Assembly: GCA_943914435.1 (NCBI GenBank)
Contig: CALUBY010000003.1
Location: forward strand, 1 to 34,372
DNA: 34,372 nt
Source of the DNA: an uncultured bacterium
GTDB taxonomy: Bacteria > Patescibacteriota > Minisyncoccia > Phycocordibacterales > Phycocordibacteraceae
Direction: 5' to 3'
The notes under the pieces were generated by a model, which was given only the letters and a program-made list of their open reading frames with translations, searched no databases and was not told the origin of the DNA. Shown in pieces: positions 24,879 to 33,253 of the stretch. Position 1 is the stretch's first letter; each line of letters begins with the position of its first letter. Made by a program: the position numbers and the translations under genes.

Positions 24879-25892
24879 ATGAATACTCGTATCGTCGGCT
24901 TGTTCGCCGCGCTGCTCCTCGTTGGAGTTGCGGCACCCGCCTTCGCGCAGGCGGCAACGCCTGCCACTAAGAACTGCCAAGGGCCTGCCTTCACCTGGCA
25001 ACGTCTCGGCGGCGACCCGTTCGCTGCCACTGAGGCTGAAGCCGTGCGGAAGCTTCCCGAGGTCCTCGCTCGCATGGTCTCCATGGGATGCTTGCCTCAG
25101 GCAGTCGCCGACAACTTCGCGGCTCAGGTCCGGAGCAATCCGGAAGGAGGGCGTACCACAATCGTTCCGGGCTCGCACCTCGCCTATATGGAGAGTGGCA
25201 AGCACCCGATTCTGAACGTGACCGTCGGCCGTAATGTGGTCTCGGCCGCAAGTGGGCTTGTTGTTGCAATCGAAGCCAAGACCTGGCGAGCTATCGACCA
25301 GGCCACGGGCATCGTATACACGTTCGGCATGCCGTTCGTGTGCCACAACTGGTTCGTTGTGATCACGCCGCCTACGGCGCAACCGCAGAAACCACCGGTC
25401 CGTGAACCCGACTGCGTGGTGAGCAACCGCGACGTCAATCACGAGACCGATGAGTTCGTTCATATTGTCGCTTTCCGGATCGACCGGGACGACGTGTGCA
25501 CGGCCTGGCGCTATGCGGGTGAAACCGAATGGCGCCGGGTGACCAACTGCGATACGGACTGCTACTACGACCAGCGCTTTCGGGCGGTGGCGAAGGATAA
25601 GATCGGCAATGCTGACATGACCTTCACGATGAAGGTTCCGGTGGTTCAAACCGGCACCATCCAGGTGCGTGTTTCAAAGCGCGTACTCGACTCATCCTCC
25701 GGCATGGCCCTCGCGGACTGCCTGGAGCTGATTAGCGGTCGCATGTCCGACAGCGTCTATACGATTGCTGAGGACTACGTCCACTACAGTGAGTTCAATC
25801 AGCATATCGCTACCATCTTCCGCACCCAGTCGTCCATCCCGGCCGACTATGAGGCGAGAGACCGGTATTTCCGGTTCAGTAACAGCCGGTAA
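24879..25892 (+). CDS. Secreted protein of foreign-looking composition, unknown function
   Basis: This 337-residue protein has a clear signal peptide (MNTRIVGLFAALLLVGVAAPAFA). No family is recognised. It has nine Cys residues (among them NCQGP, MGCLP, FVCHNW, NCDTDCYY and ADCLEL), so disulfides are likely outside the membrane. It stands apart from its neighbours: codons favour GCC, CTC, CTG, GGC and CGG, and by hand count bases 24901-24960 have 43 G/C of 60 against 32 of 60 in the sortase gene (24301-24360). It is preceded by a longer leader with a GGGGAG ribosome binding site, unlike other genes here, and followed by its own terminator. Horizontal gain is the simplest reading; an assembly chimera is possible. 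The ATG at 24879 is chosen for the signal peptide and the ribosome binding site. Confidence 0.75.
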   Translation: MNTRIVGLFAALLLVGVAAPAFAQAATPATKNCQGPAFTWQRLGGDPFAATEAEAVRKLPEVLARMVSMGCLPQAVADNFAAQVRSNPEGGRTTIVPGSHLAYMESGKHPILNVTVGRNVVSAASGLVVAIEAKTWRAIDQATGIVYTFGMPFVCHNWFVVITPPTAQPQKPPVREPDCVVSNRDVNHETDEFVHIVAFRIDRDDVCTAWRYAGETEWRRVTNCDTDCYYDQRFRAVAKDKIGNADMTFTMKVPVVQTGTIQVRVSKRVLDSSSGMALADCLELISGRMSDSVYTIAEDYVHYSEFNQHIATIFRTQSSIPADYEARDRYFRFSNSR

Positions 25893-25904
25893 CTCATCTT
25901 CAGG

Positions 25905-25955
25905 GCACGGAACAGGGGAATTCTCCTCTGTTCCGTGCTCAATCTCCCCTTTTTT
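25905..25955 (+). terminator. Rho-independent terminator of the foreign-looking gene
   Basis: A 15-bp stem with one G-U pair, GCACGGAACAGGGGA (25905-25919) with 25924-25938, has loop ATTC. A T-run (25950-25955) follows 11 bases after the stem, so it is slightly displaced. Confidence 0.75.
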
Positions 25956-25982
25956 ATACGCCGAGGCTCGGCAGTGCGAACA

Positions 25983-26011
25983 TTGACTTATTTAACAAAA
26001 TGTGATACAGT
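25983..26011 (+). promoter_or_regulatory. Promoter of the large Ig-like membrane protein gene
   Basis: TTGACT (25983-25988), a 17-base spacer and TGA-TACAGT (26006-26011) form a near-consensus promoter. Unlike most genes here the ATG is 27 bases downstream, leaving room for an operator and a leader of about 20 bases. Confidence 0.65.
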
Positions 26012-26024
26012 AGGGTATACCCTA
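26011..26024 (+). promoter_or_regulatory. 14-bp perfect palindrome, possible operator
   Basis: TAGGGTATACCCTA is a perfect inverted repeat starting at the last base of the -10 element and covering the expected transcription start. A dimeric regulator could bind it. It also contains TATACC, which could instead serve as a second -10 element. Confidence 0.45.
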
Positions 26025-26038
26025 AATTAGCAAGATAT

Positions 26039-28117
26039 ATGGCCCAGACTACACCTTCGTCCTTCGCTCGTCAGAATCCGGTCCGAACCGGCCTCTTCGC
26101 TGTTGCCGGCGTCGTTGCACTCGGCATCTTCGCGGGATTCGCTCTGGGCTATGACCTTCCAGAGAAGGCCTGGGCACAGATAGTTACCGTTACTCCCGTT
26201 ACGGTTATCGCACCGCCTCCGCCTGTACCTGTCCCTGTGGTGCCAATCGTCCCTGTTATCGTGCCGACTACGCCAGTTATACCGCCTACGACGGTTGCTG
26301 AAGTGGTTGTTGTCCCTGAAACTCCACCGTCTACCGATACTGATCCGTACGGTCCTCCATGCTGCACCGAAACGACTCCGCCGGTGGAGCCACCCGCACC
26401 CCCTGCGCCCCCTACCGATCCCTACGGTCCTCCATGCTGCACAGAGCCTACCACCCCAACGGTTGTCGTTACTCCTCCGACTCCTCCGGTAACCCCGCCA
26501 GTAATTCCTCCGGTAACTCCGCCAACAGAGCCGCCACCGCCGCCACCTCCTGCATATTGTCCAAACCGTCCTGATCTTCAAATAGACAATCTTCCTGAGG
26601 GGTACTACGTAGATGCAAACGGTAACTGTGTTACCCGCACCGTAACCGAGGTACGTCAGTGTGTGTTCCTTACGGGCACGCCTGCCGTTATTCAGGCCGG
26701 AGATGCCGTTAACCTCTCATGGGAAACGGAAGGAGTTTCGTCCATCAGTATCTCTAATGTTACGGGACCGCTTCCGGTAGATGGATCAACAACGGTCTAT
26801 CCGACACAGAATACAACCTACGTACTTACTGCACCGGGCGTTAGTAACTTCACCCCATGTCAGACAACGGTTCGTATTACGACCATTGAACAGGGACCTC
26901 AGTGTGTGAGCCTTAAGGCTGACAAGAGGGAAATAGAATCAGGTGAGTCCGTGGTGCTTTCTTGGGTCACGAACAACGCGTCTTCGATATCGATTAATAA
27001 CGGCATAAATACCGTTACCCCAACCGCAGCCGGTTCGATAACCGTAAATCCAACGTCTGATACGACGTACATTGCTACGGTTCCCGGTGCGCCTTCAAAC
27101 GTTAACTGTCAGGTTGAAGTGGTTATTGAATCCACTACCTGTACGAGTAACTGTGGAGGTGGCGGAGGAGGTGGCGGCGGTCGCCGCTCACCACGCGTGG
27201 TCATCGACTCTGTCGTTGAGCCACTCGATGAACCGCTTGCATTCGTGTACCTCTCTGAGGTTCCGTACACCGGTCTTGAGCTCGGTACCTGGGGAACCGT
27301 CTTCTACTGGATCATGCTTATCGGTTGGAGTCTCGCGCTTGCATACCTTGTGCTCTTCAACGCGGTACCGTTTGTGCTTGCTCGAGCGAAGAGCTTCGGC
27401 GGAAACGTAAAAGAAGCGCTTAATGGAGACACGGGTTCAAGTCATGGACACGACACGCATGTAGCTGCTTCAGTAGCGCACACATCACATGGTCACGGTC
27501 ATGACACGCATGCAGAAGAGGCACCGGCAAAGCCCCAGGGCTATAGCGCTCATGAAGGATTCCGTTCATTCGCAGCTGGTGAGGGTCTTACTATCGACGA
27601 CATCGTTAAGGGACTCTCTCGTGAGATTGAGCAGAAGCACCAGGCAGCAGCTCCCGTAGCCGCACCTACTCATGAGGAAGTTATGCAGGCAGTACACACG
27701 GAGTTCGAGGCACCAACCCCTTCTCCTGAGTATGTGCCAGCGCCTACTGCGTCTGCTTCCTTTAAGGCAGCGCCCGCTGTAGCTCCTATGAACGATAGCG
27801 TTCGTGACTTCATCGCAGCCCTTCTTAATGGAGATCGTGAGACCGTCTTCGGTATGGTTCGTGCTATGGCTCGCCAGGGTGAGGACACAGAAGCGTTTGT
27901 CTCGCATGCAGCATGTGCACTCGATGATGCGTACCGCGCCTGCATCGATGGCACTACCTGCCACCCTGACATCGCTGAGCTTACGAACGGATGCCACCCA
28001 TCCTTCCTTGAGCGCCTCGTCCACTCACTTTCAGGTGCCGTAGACGGTAGCTACTCAAGTGGTATGACCGGCGTGAAGATGGCACTTACGCGTGCACTTA
28101 ACGTGGTCGCAGGATAA
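26039..28117 (+). CDS. Large membrane protein with Pro-rich stalk, two Ig-like domains and His-rich cytoplasmic tail
   Basis: This 692-residue protein has an N-terminal membrane segment (about 19-40), then a Pro/Val/Thr-rich stalk to about residue 180 with two copies of DPYGPPCCTE (near 102 and 126). Two Ig-like domains follow, each with the pattern GD/ES-V-LSW and a TTYxxT ending, starting near residues 205 and 295. A Gly-rich linker leads to a second membrane segment (about 417-447). The rest, probably cytoplasmic, holds a His-rich stretch with HGHDTH twice (about 465-490) and a conserved-looking helical C-terminal domain (from about 583) with Cys residues. The layout suggests an envelope protein linking the outside to a cytoplasmic module. 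No function is recognised. Confidence 0.8.
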   Translation: MAQTTPSSFARQNPVRTGLFAVAGVVALGIFAGFALGYDLPEKAWAQIVTVTPVTVIAPPPPVPVPVVPIVPVIVPTTPVIPPTTVAEVVVVPETPPSTDTDPYGPPCCTETTPPVEPPAPPAPPTDPYGPPCCTEPTTPTVVVTPPTPPVTPPVIPPVTPPTEPPPPPPPAYCPNRPDLQIDNLPEGYYVDANGNCVTRTVTEVRQCVFLTGTPAVIQAGDAVNLSWETEGVSSISISNVTGPLPVDGSTTVYPTQNTTYVLTAPGVSNFTPCQTTVRITTIEQGPQCVSLKADKREIESGESVVLSWVTNNASSISINNGINTVTPTAAGSITVNPTSDTTYIATVPGAPSNVNCQVEVVIESTTCTSNCGGGGGGGGGRRSPRVVIDSVVEPLDEPLAFVYLSEVPYTGLELGTWGTVFYWIMLIGWSLALAYLVLFNAVPFVLARAKSFGGNVKEALNGDTGSSHGHDTHVAASVAHTSHGHGHDTHAEEAPAKPQGYSAHEGFRSFAAGEGLTIDDIVKGLSREIEQKHQAAAPVAAPTHEEVMQAVHTEFEAPTPSPEYVPAPTASASFKAAPAVAPMNDSVRDFIAALLNGDRETVFGMVRAMARQGEDTEAFVSHAACALDDAYRACIDGTTCHPDIAELTNGCHPSFLERLVHSLSGAVDGSYSSGMTGVKMALTRALNVVAG

Positions 28118-28139
28118 TCCCTCATCACGGAGAACGTTT

Positions 28140-28176
28140 AAGAAAACCCCTGGACCTTTGGTCCAGGGGTTTTCTT
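28140..28176. terminator. Bidirectional terminator between the Ig-like gene and thrS
   Basis: A 17-bp perfect stem, AAGAAAACCCCTGGACC (28140-28156) with its complement at 28160-28176, encloses loop TTT. Each strand has a T-rich 3' arm (GGTTTTCTT), and the flanking genes converge. Confidence 0.9.
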
Positions 28177-28198
28177 GTATGTATCGAGTTTCCTGCCA

Positions 28199-29950
28199 TT
28201 ACGCTCGCGTCCGTATCTCTTCAGTGATCTTCTCTACAAAGCCCGAGAGGGGAGTAGCACCTTCCTGGCCTCGGTCACGGCTCTCAACGGATACCGCATT
28301 GGCTTCAATTTCTTTGTCACCAACCACAAGGACGTACGGGGTTTTCATCTGCTTTGCCGCACGAATGCGCTTGCCGAGAGAATCACCGTCATCGATGCTC
28401 GCACGTACTCCCGCTTTCTTAAGCGTTTTGAGAACGGTTGCGGCATACGCTGCCTGACTTTCAGAGACCGGGAGAATGCGCACCTGCTCAGGCGAAAGCC
28501 ACGCAGGGAATGCGCCGGCATAGTGCTCGATAAGTATGCCGAGGAAACGATCAGGAGAACCCACGAGCGCACGGTGAATCATCACGGGTGTCTTCTTTGT
28601 TCCGTCGGAATCAGTGTATTCAAGTTTGAAGCGTGACGGCTGCACAAAGTCGAGCTGTATGGTTGAGATCTGCCACTGACGGCCAAGCGCATCGACAGCC
28701 ATAATATCGATTTTCGGGCCATAGAACGCCGCCTCACCGAGAGCTTCTTTGAACTCAATACCTTTTTGGATGAGAAGGGAACGCATAACATCTTCTGCGC
28801 GGTCCCAGGTTGCTTCTTCGCCTAGGTACTTCTCAGTGTTCGCTGGTTCACGAAGAGAGAGGCGCATCCAGTAGTTGATGCGATAGGTTGCAAGAGCGGT
28901 TTGAATCGCGCCAAGCACGCTGTCGATTTCGGCTTCAATCTGATCCTCGCGGCAGAATATGTGCCCGTCATCTTGAGCGAATGCGCGTAGGCGTGTGAGG
29001 CCTGAAAGCTCTCCCGGGCGCTCATCACGGTACAGTGTTGCAAAGTCAGCGTAGCGGATAGGAAGGTCACGATAGGAACGCGGCTGCGAAGCATAGATCT
29101 GTGTATGCTGCGGGCAGTTCATAGGCTTCAGGAACATTTCTTCGCTCACGTACTGGGAAGTAACAGAGAGCATGTCCTCTTTGTACTGGTCGTAATGACC
29201 TGAAATCTTGAAGAGTTCTGCTTTGTTCACGTTTGGTGTGTGCACCTCTCCGAAGCCAAGCTCTTTGTTGAGCTCACGGGAATAGGTAACTATCTCTGAA
29301 CGAACGGTAGTACCGCGAGGGGTAAAGAGTGGCATGCCAGAACCCACAAGGTCTGAGAATGTGAAGAGGTCGAGCTCTTTGCCAAGCTTACGGTGATCAC
29401 GCTTCTTCGCCTCCTCCTGTTGTTCTTGGTACGCGAGAAGCTCTTCTTTGGTAGTAAAGGCAAGACCGTAAATGCGCGTAAGCATGGCGTTCTTTTCGTC
29501 ACCGCGCCAGTACGCTCCCGCAATGCGCTCGAGCATGAACGAGCCCTTCTTCAGGTCATGCGCCGGGTGCTCGCTGTGTCCACCACGGCATAGGTCTGTA
29601 AACCCGCCTGCGGTGTAGAGCGTGATCGTTTCGCCTTTCTCGACAATGCCATCGATAAGCTCAAGCTTGTAGGGGTTTCCGCTAAATCGGTCTCTCGCAT
29701 CCTTCTCGGAAACCTCGTTCCCAACCATGTCAGTCCAGGAAGGAATCATCTCTTCCATAGACTCCTGAAGTCGTGGAAGGTCGCTTTCCTTAGGGGAAGG
29801 GCCGCCACTGAAGTCGAAGTCGTAATAGAAACCGTTCTCAATCGCCGGGCCAATCGTTGCCTTTGCGTGGGGGTAGTGTTCAAGCACTGCTGCCGCTAGT
29901 GCATGGGCCAGGGTGTGCCTTTTTTCTTCGAGGGTGGTTGTTTCCTTCAT
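28199..29950 (-). CDS. thrS: Threonyl-tRNA synthetase, lacking the TGS domain
   Basis: This 583-residue protein is ThrRS. The usual N-terminal TGS domain (about 60 residues) is missing; the protein begins almost at once with the editing domain. Its two motifs are HTLAH (12-16) and CRGGH, the HxxxH and CxxxH pair that clears mis-charged Ser. The class II core follows, with MFLKPMNCPQH, a zinc-binding Cys, and the motif 2 segment RYADFATLYRDERPGELSGLTRLRAFAQDDGHIFC. The anticodon-binding domain is at the end (VRILPVSESQAAYA, GDKEIEANAVSVRSRD-like). It lies 37 bases after dnaE with its own TGC-TATCCT element. Confidence 0.96.
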   Translation of the reverse strand: MKETTTLEEKRHTLAHALAAAVLEHYPHAKATIGPAIENGFYYDFDFSGGPSPKESDLPRLQESMEEMIPSWTDMVGNEVSEKDARDRFSGNPYKLELIDGIVEKGETITLYTAGGFTDLCRGGHSEHPAHDLKKGSFMLERIAGAYWRGDEKNAMLTRIYGLAFTTKEELLAYQEQQEEAKKRDHRKLGKELDLFTFSDLVGSGMPLFTPRGTTVRSEIVTYSRELNKELGFGEVHTPNVNKAELFKISGHYDQYKEDMLSVTSQYVSEEMFLKPMNCPQHTQIYASQPRSYRDLPIRYADFATLYRDERPGELSGLTRLRAFAQDDGHIFCREDQIEAEIDSVLGAIQTALATYRINYWMRLSLREPANTEKYLGEEATWDRAEDVMRSLLIQKGIEFKEALGEAAFYGPKIDIMAVDALGRQWQISTIQLDFVQPSRFKLEYTDSDGTKKTPVMIHRALVGSPDRFLGILIEHYAGAFPAWLSPEQVRILPVSESQAAYAATVLKTLKKAGVRASIDDGDSLGKRIRAAKQMKTPYVLVVGDKEIEANAVSVESRDRGQEGATPLSGFVEKITEEIRTRA

Positions 29951-29959
29951 GTCCCTACG

Positions 29960-29968
29960 AGGATAGCA
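29960..29968 (-). promoter_or_regulatory. Extended -10 element of thrS
   Basis: On the minus strand TGC-TATCCT ends 9 bases before the ATG at 29950, in the 37-base gap after dnaE. Confidence 0.5.
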
Positions 29969-29987
29969 TATATAAGGATATATGAGG

Positions 29988-32900
29988 TTATAGCTCCTTC
30001 AGGTTCTCCAAAGAAAGTGACGTTTCGCCATTGCGGACGGACACCGTCGCCTTAACAAGGAGGCAGGTGCCGGCAACAATCACGTCGCCCCGTTCTTTAA
30101 AGGTCTTCGGAAAAATAACCCCCTCAATACTGTCTGATTTGTCTGAGAATTTTAGAAACGCCATCTTCTCACCTTTCTTGGTGAGTAGGGGTCGCACGTC
30201 ATCAACGAGTACCGGCAAAATAACCGTCATTCCTGCCTTAGGGTCGTTTTTAATCTCTGCTATCGATATGCCTGCCTTGGCGGTCTTTTCCGTATGGGCA
30301 TCCAAAGGGTGACCAGACACATAAATACCAAGAAGTTCTTTTTCCCAGTCGAGCTTGTCTTTGAGGGTTGTCTCTCGGTTGGTTTCTGGAAGGGAGAGAA
30401 CGGGTGCAGCGAACGAGAAGAGGGAGTCTTGTGCGGGCGCGGACGTTGCCTCTCGGTGAAAGGTGAGCATGGTTTCAATGTGATCAAGCAGATGTGAACG
30501 ACTCGACCCTGGGCCCGCTAGGGTATCGAGCGCACCTGACTTGATGAGGGACTCAAGTGATTTTTTGTTGAGGTTTTTTGAACCGACTCGTGAAAGAAAT
30601 TCTGAGAGGGACGCGAACGGTCCGTTTGCTGCCCGCTCATCAATAATGGCTTGTGAAATACCTTCACCAAAGTTTTTAATAGAAGTAAGACCAAAGCGAA
30701 TGGCGTTCACACCCTGACGCTCTCCTTGCTGACTTCCATCCTCGTTCTTAAGGGTGAGTGGGGTGAAGTCGGTTCCTGATTCGTTTACGTCAGGAGGAAG
30801 TACCGGAATACCGAGACGATCTGCCTCAGCCACAAGAATAGCGATTTGGTCAGTGTCTCCGGCGTCTGCGGTAAGGAGGGCGGCCATATACTCAACCGGA
30901 TAGTTCGCCTTCATGTACGACGTTTGATAGGCAACCTTTCCGTAACAGGCAGCGTGCGCTTTGTTGAATCCGTATGCCGCGAACGGCTCAATGAGCTGCC
31001 ATATTTTTGCCGCCTTTGCGTCTGAGAGGTTTCCGTATTCTTTAAATCCCTTAAGAAGTTTTTCCTTCTGGGCCTCCATCTCTGCAGGAATCTTTTTACC
31101 CATAGCCTTTCGAAGGGTGTCTGCTTCAAGCCAGGAATATCCGCCAAGCGTAATAGCGGTGAGAAGCACGTCGTCCTGATAGACGAGGAGTCCGTAGGAC
31201 GCATCGAGGTATTCCTTCATGCGCTCATCGATGTAGCTGATGAGTCTCGGGTTTGATTTGCGCTCAATGTACTGCGGAATAGTTTCCATGGGGCCCGGAC
31301 GGTAGAGCGCCACCATCGCGTTGATGTCGTGAATGGTTGTTGGACGGAGTTCTTTCAGGTACCGCGTCATACCTGAACCGTTTAGCTGGAACGTGCCTTC
31401 TGTCTCGCCACGGGCAAGCATCGCAAATGTTTTGTCGTCATCAATAGGAACGTTTTCAATATCAATCCAGATGCCTTGGGTTTCTTGTACGCGCTCAACC
31501 GCATCCGAGAGAATGGCGAGGTTCTTAATGCCAAGGAAGTCGAACTTCAAAAGTCCCGCATCTTCTACGGCATGCATATCAAACTGAGTGATGCGCTTCT
31601 CAGGGTTTTTTGGATCGAACTGGACGGGGGTCCATTCGTAGAGGGGAGTAGGTGCGATAACGACACCGGCTGCGTGCACGCCCGTGTGTCTGACGCAGCC
31701 TTCGATACGTTGCGCAAGATCAATAATCTCTTTTACGTCGTCATCCTCGTCATAGAGCTGCTTTAGTTCCGGCTCAAGCTCAAGCGCGTGTTTAATAGTC
31801 ATTGGGAATCCCTGACTACCCATAGGGATGAGTTTTGCGATGCGGTCACCGGTGCGATATGCATGACCGAGCGCACGAGACACGTCACGGACCGCAGCGC
31901 GTGCCATGAGCGTACCGAACGTACCGATTTGCGCGACCTTGTCCTCACCATATTTTCTTCGCGCGTAGGCAATCATTTCGTCGCGCCGGTTATCTGCGAA
32001 GTCCATATCGATGTCCGGTGCTTTTGGACGCTCGGGGTTTAGGAAGCGCTCGAAGGGAAGCTTGTAGAAAAGGGGATCAACGTTTGTTATGCCGTTTAGA
32101 TAGGAGACAAGAGAGCCTGCCGCAGAACCGCGCGTGGTCGACATGATGCCCGCTGACTTCGCAAATTGCAGGAGATCAGACACTGCAAGGAAGTACGGGG
32201 CAAATCCTTTAGAGATAATGACATCAAGCTCATACTCGATACGGGTCACCACCTCGTCGGTTTTTGCCATGCCACGCATGGAGAGACCATCATAGGTTGC
32301 TTTCCGTAATGCCTCCGCATGCGTTACGCCCTCAGGAAGAATCACCTCAGGGAAATTCCAGCTACCAAGTTCCATCGTGACTGAGCACCGGTCCGCAATG
32401 AGTCCTGACGCATCGACGGCCTCGGGCACGTCTTTAAACCACTCTCGCATCATAGCCTCCGTCACGAATGAAAAGTCTTCATCAGAAGCAGCGTCGCCCT
32501 TGTTGCCGTGGGCAATACGTCGCATGACTTCTGTTGCCTCGCGGTCGTCAGGCTTCAAGTAGTACACATCATGCTGGGCGACGAGTGGTACGCCTGACGT
32601 GAGAGAAAGCATCTTGATTTGCTCCATGCGCTCTCGGTGACCTTCCACCTTTGGGTGGTGGGTAATTTCAAGAAACACATTCTCTTTGCCAAAGATACTC
32701 ACGAATTCTGCGAGGGCTGCAGCAGCACCGTTTTTGTCTCCCGCCTTTAGGAGTTGTGCGACGTCGCCGGCGAAGGAGGGGATAATCGCAATGAGACCTT
32801 CTTTGTGTTCACGCAGAATTTCTGTGTCCATACGTGGCTTCTCGTTAAACCCTTCAAGGAACGAGCGGGTTACAAGCTTCATAAGATTCTTGTATCCCTG

Positions 32901-33179
32901 ATTGTTCTCCGCAATCAAAACAAGACGGGATCGTTTGGTGTCAGGATCGAGACGCGATTTCGCAGACACATACGCGTCCACACCAAAGATAGGTTTAATG
33001 CCTGCCTTCTCAGCTTTTTGATAGAACTCAATCGCACCGTGCAGATTACCGGCGTCCGTGAGTCCAACGGCATCCATGCCTTGCTCTTTTGCTTCTTTGA
33101 CGAGCTCCGGCACTTTGGGGAGTGCCTCAAGGAAAGAGTAGTGGCTGTGGGTATGGAGATGTATGAAGCGGCCGCTCAT
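29988..33179 (-). CDS. dnaE: DNA polymerase III alpha subunit
   Basis: This 1063-residue protein is the replicative polymerase DnaE. An N-terminal PHP domain (HLHTHSHYS at 7-15) leads into the polymerase core. The core has TTRGSAAGSLVSYLNGI, the catalytic aspartates in APDIDMDFADNRRDE (near residue 388) and the third in LLKFDFLGIKNL (near 545). The helix-hairpin-helix region and C-terminal OB fold (from about 975) follow. QDSLFSF near residue 916 fits the QxxLF clamp-binding motif. Several PHP metal ligands differ from the active form: TDHG is TDAG (Ala43) and the NDGHY segment reads HDVYY, so built-in PHP exonuclease activity is probably lost or weak. The extended -10 TGG-TATTCT lies 8 bases upstream. 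Confidence 0.97.
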   Translation of the reverse strand: MSGRFIHLHTHSHYSFLEALPKVPELVKEAKEQGMDAVGLTDAGNLHGAIEFYQKAEKAGIKPIFGVDAYVSAKSRLDPDTKRSRLVLIAENNQGYKNLMKLVTRSFLEGFNEKPRMDTEILREHKEGLIAIIPSFAGDVAQLLKAGDKNGAAAALAEFVSIFGKENVFLEITHHPKVEGHRERMEQIKMLSLTSGVPLVAQHDVYYLKPDDREATEVMRRIAHGNKGDAASDEDFSFVTEAMMREWFKDVPEAVDASGLIADRCSVTMELGSWNFPEVILPEGVTHAEALRKATYDGLSMRGMAKTDEVVTRIEYELDVIISKGFAPYFLAVSDLLQFAKSAGIMSTTRGSAAGSLVSYLNGITNVDPLFYKLPFERFLNPERPKAPDIDMDFADNRRDEMIAYARRKYGEDKVAQIGTFGTLMARAAVRDVSRALGHAYRTGDRIAKLIPMGSQGFPMTIKHALELEPELKQLYDEDDDVKEIIDLAQRIEGCVRHTGVHAAGVVIAPTPLYEWTPVQFDPKNPEKRITQFDMHAVEDAGLLKFDFLGIKNLAILSDAVERVQETQGIWIDIENVPIDDDKTFAMLARGETEGTFQLNGSGMTRYLKELRPTTIHDINAMVALYRPGPMETIPQYIERKSNPRLISYIDERMKEYLDASYGLLVYQDDVLLTAITLGGYSWLEADTLRKAMGKKIPAEMEAQKEKLLKGFKEYGNLSDAKAAKIWQLIEPFAAYGFNKAHAACYGKVAYQTSYMKANYPVEYMAALLTADAGDTDQIAILVAEADRLGIPVLPPDVNESGTDFTPLTLKNEDGSQQGERQGVNAIRFGLTSIKNFGEGISQAIIDERAANGPFASLSEFLSRVGSKNLNKKSLESLIKSGALDTLAGPGSSRSHLLDHIETMLTFHREATSAPAQDSLFSFAAPVLSLPETNRETTLKDKLDWEKELLGIYVSGHPLDAHTEKTAKAGISIAEIKNDPKAGMTVILPVLVDDVRPLLTKKGEKMAFLKFSDKSDSIEGVIFPKTFKERGDVIVAGTCLLVKATVSVRNGETSLSLENLKEL

Positions 33180-33187
33180 TACTCCCT

Positions 33188-33196
33188 AGAATACCA
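33188..33196 (-). promoter_or_regulatory. Extended -10 element of dnaE
   Basis: On the minus strand TGG-TATTCT ends 8 bases before the dnaE ATG. It faces away from the divergent pilin gene. Confidence 0.55.
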
Positions 33197-33253
33197 AATG
33201 TATTGTGCACATGACTCAATACGGCCTAGGACCTGCATGGTATGGTGAAAATA

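Noticed and set aside
24795..25649. A 284-residue minus-strand frame opposite the foreign-looking gene
   Set aside because: Long antisense frames arise easily in GC-rich codon use; the sense frame has a signal peptide, ribosome binding site and terminator, and the antisense one has none.
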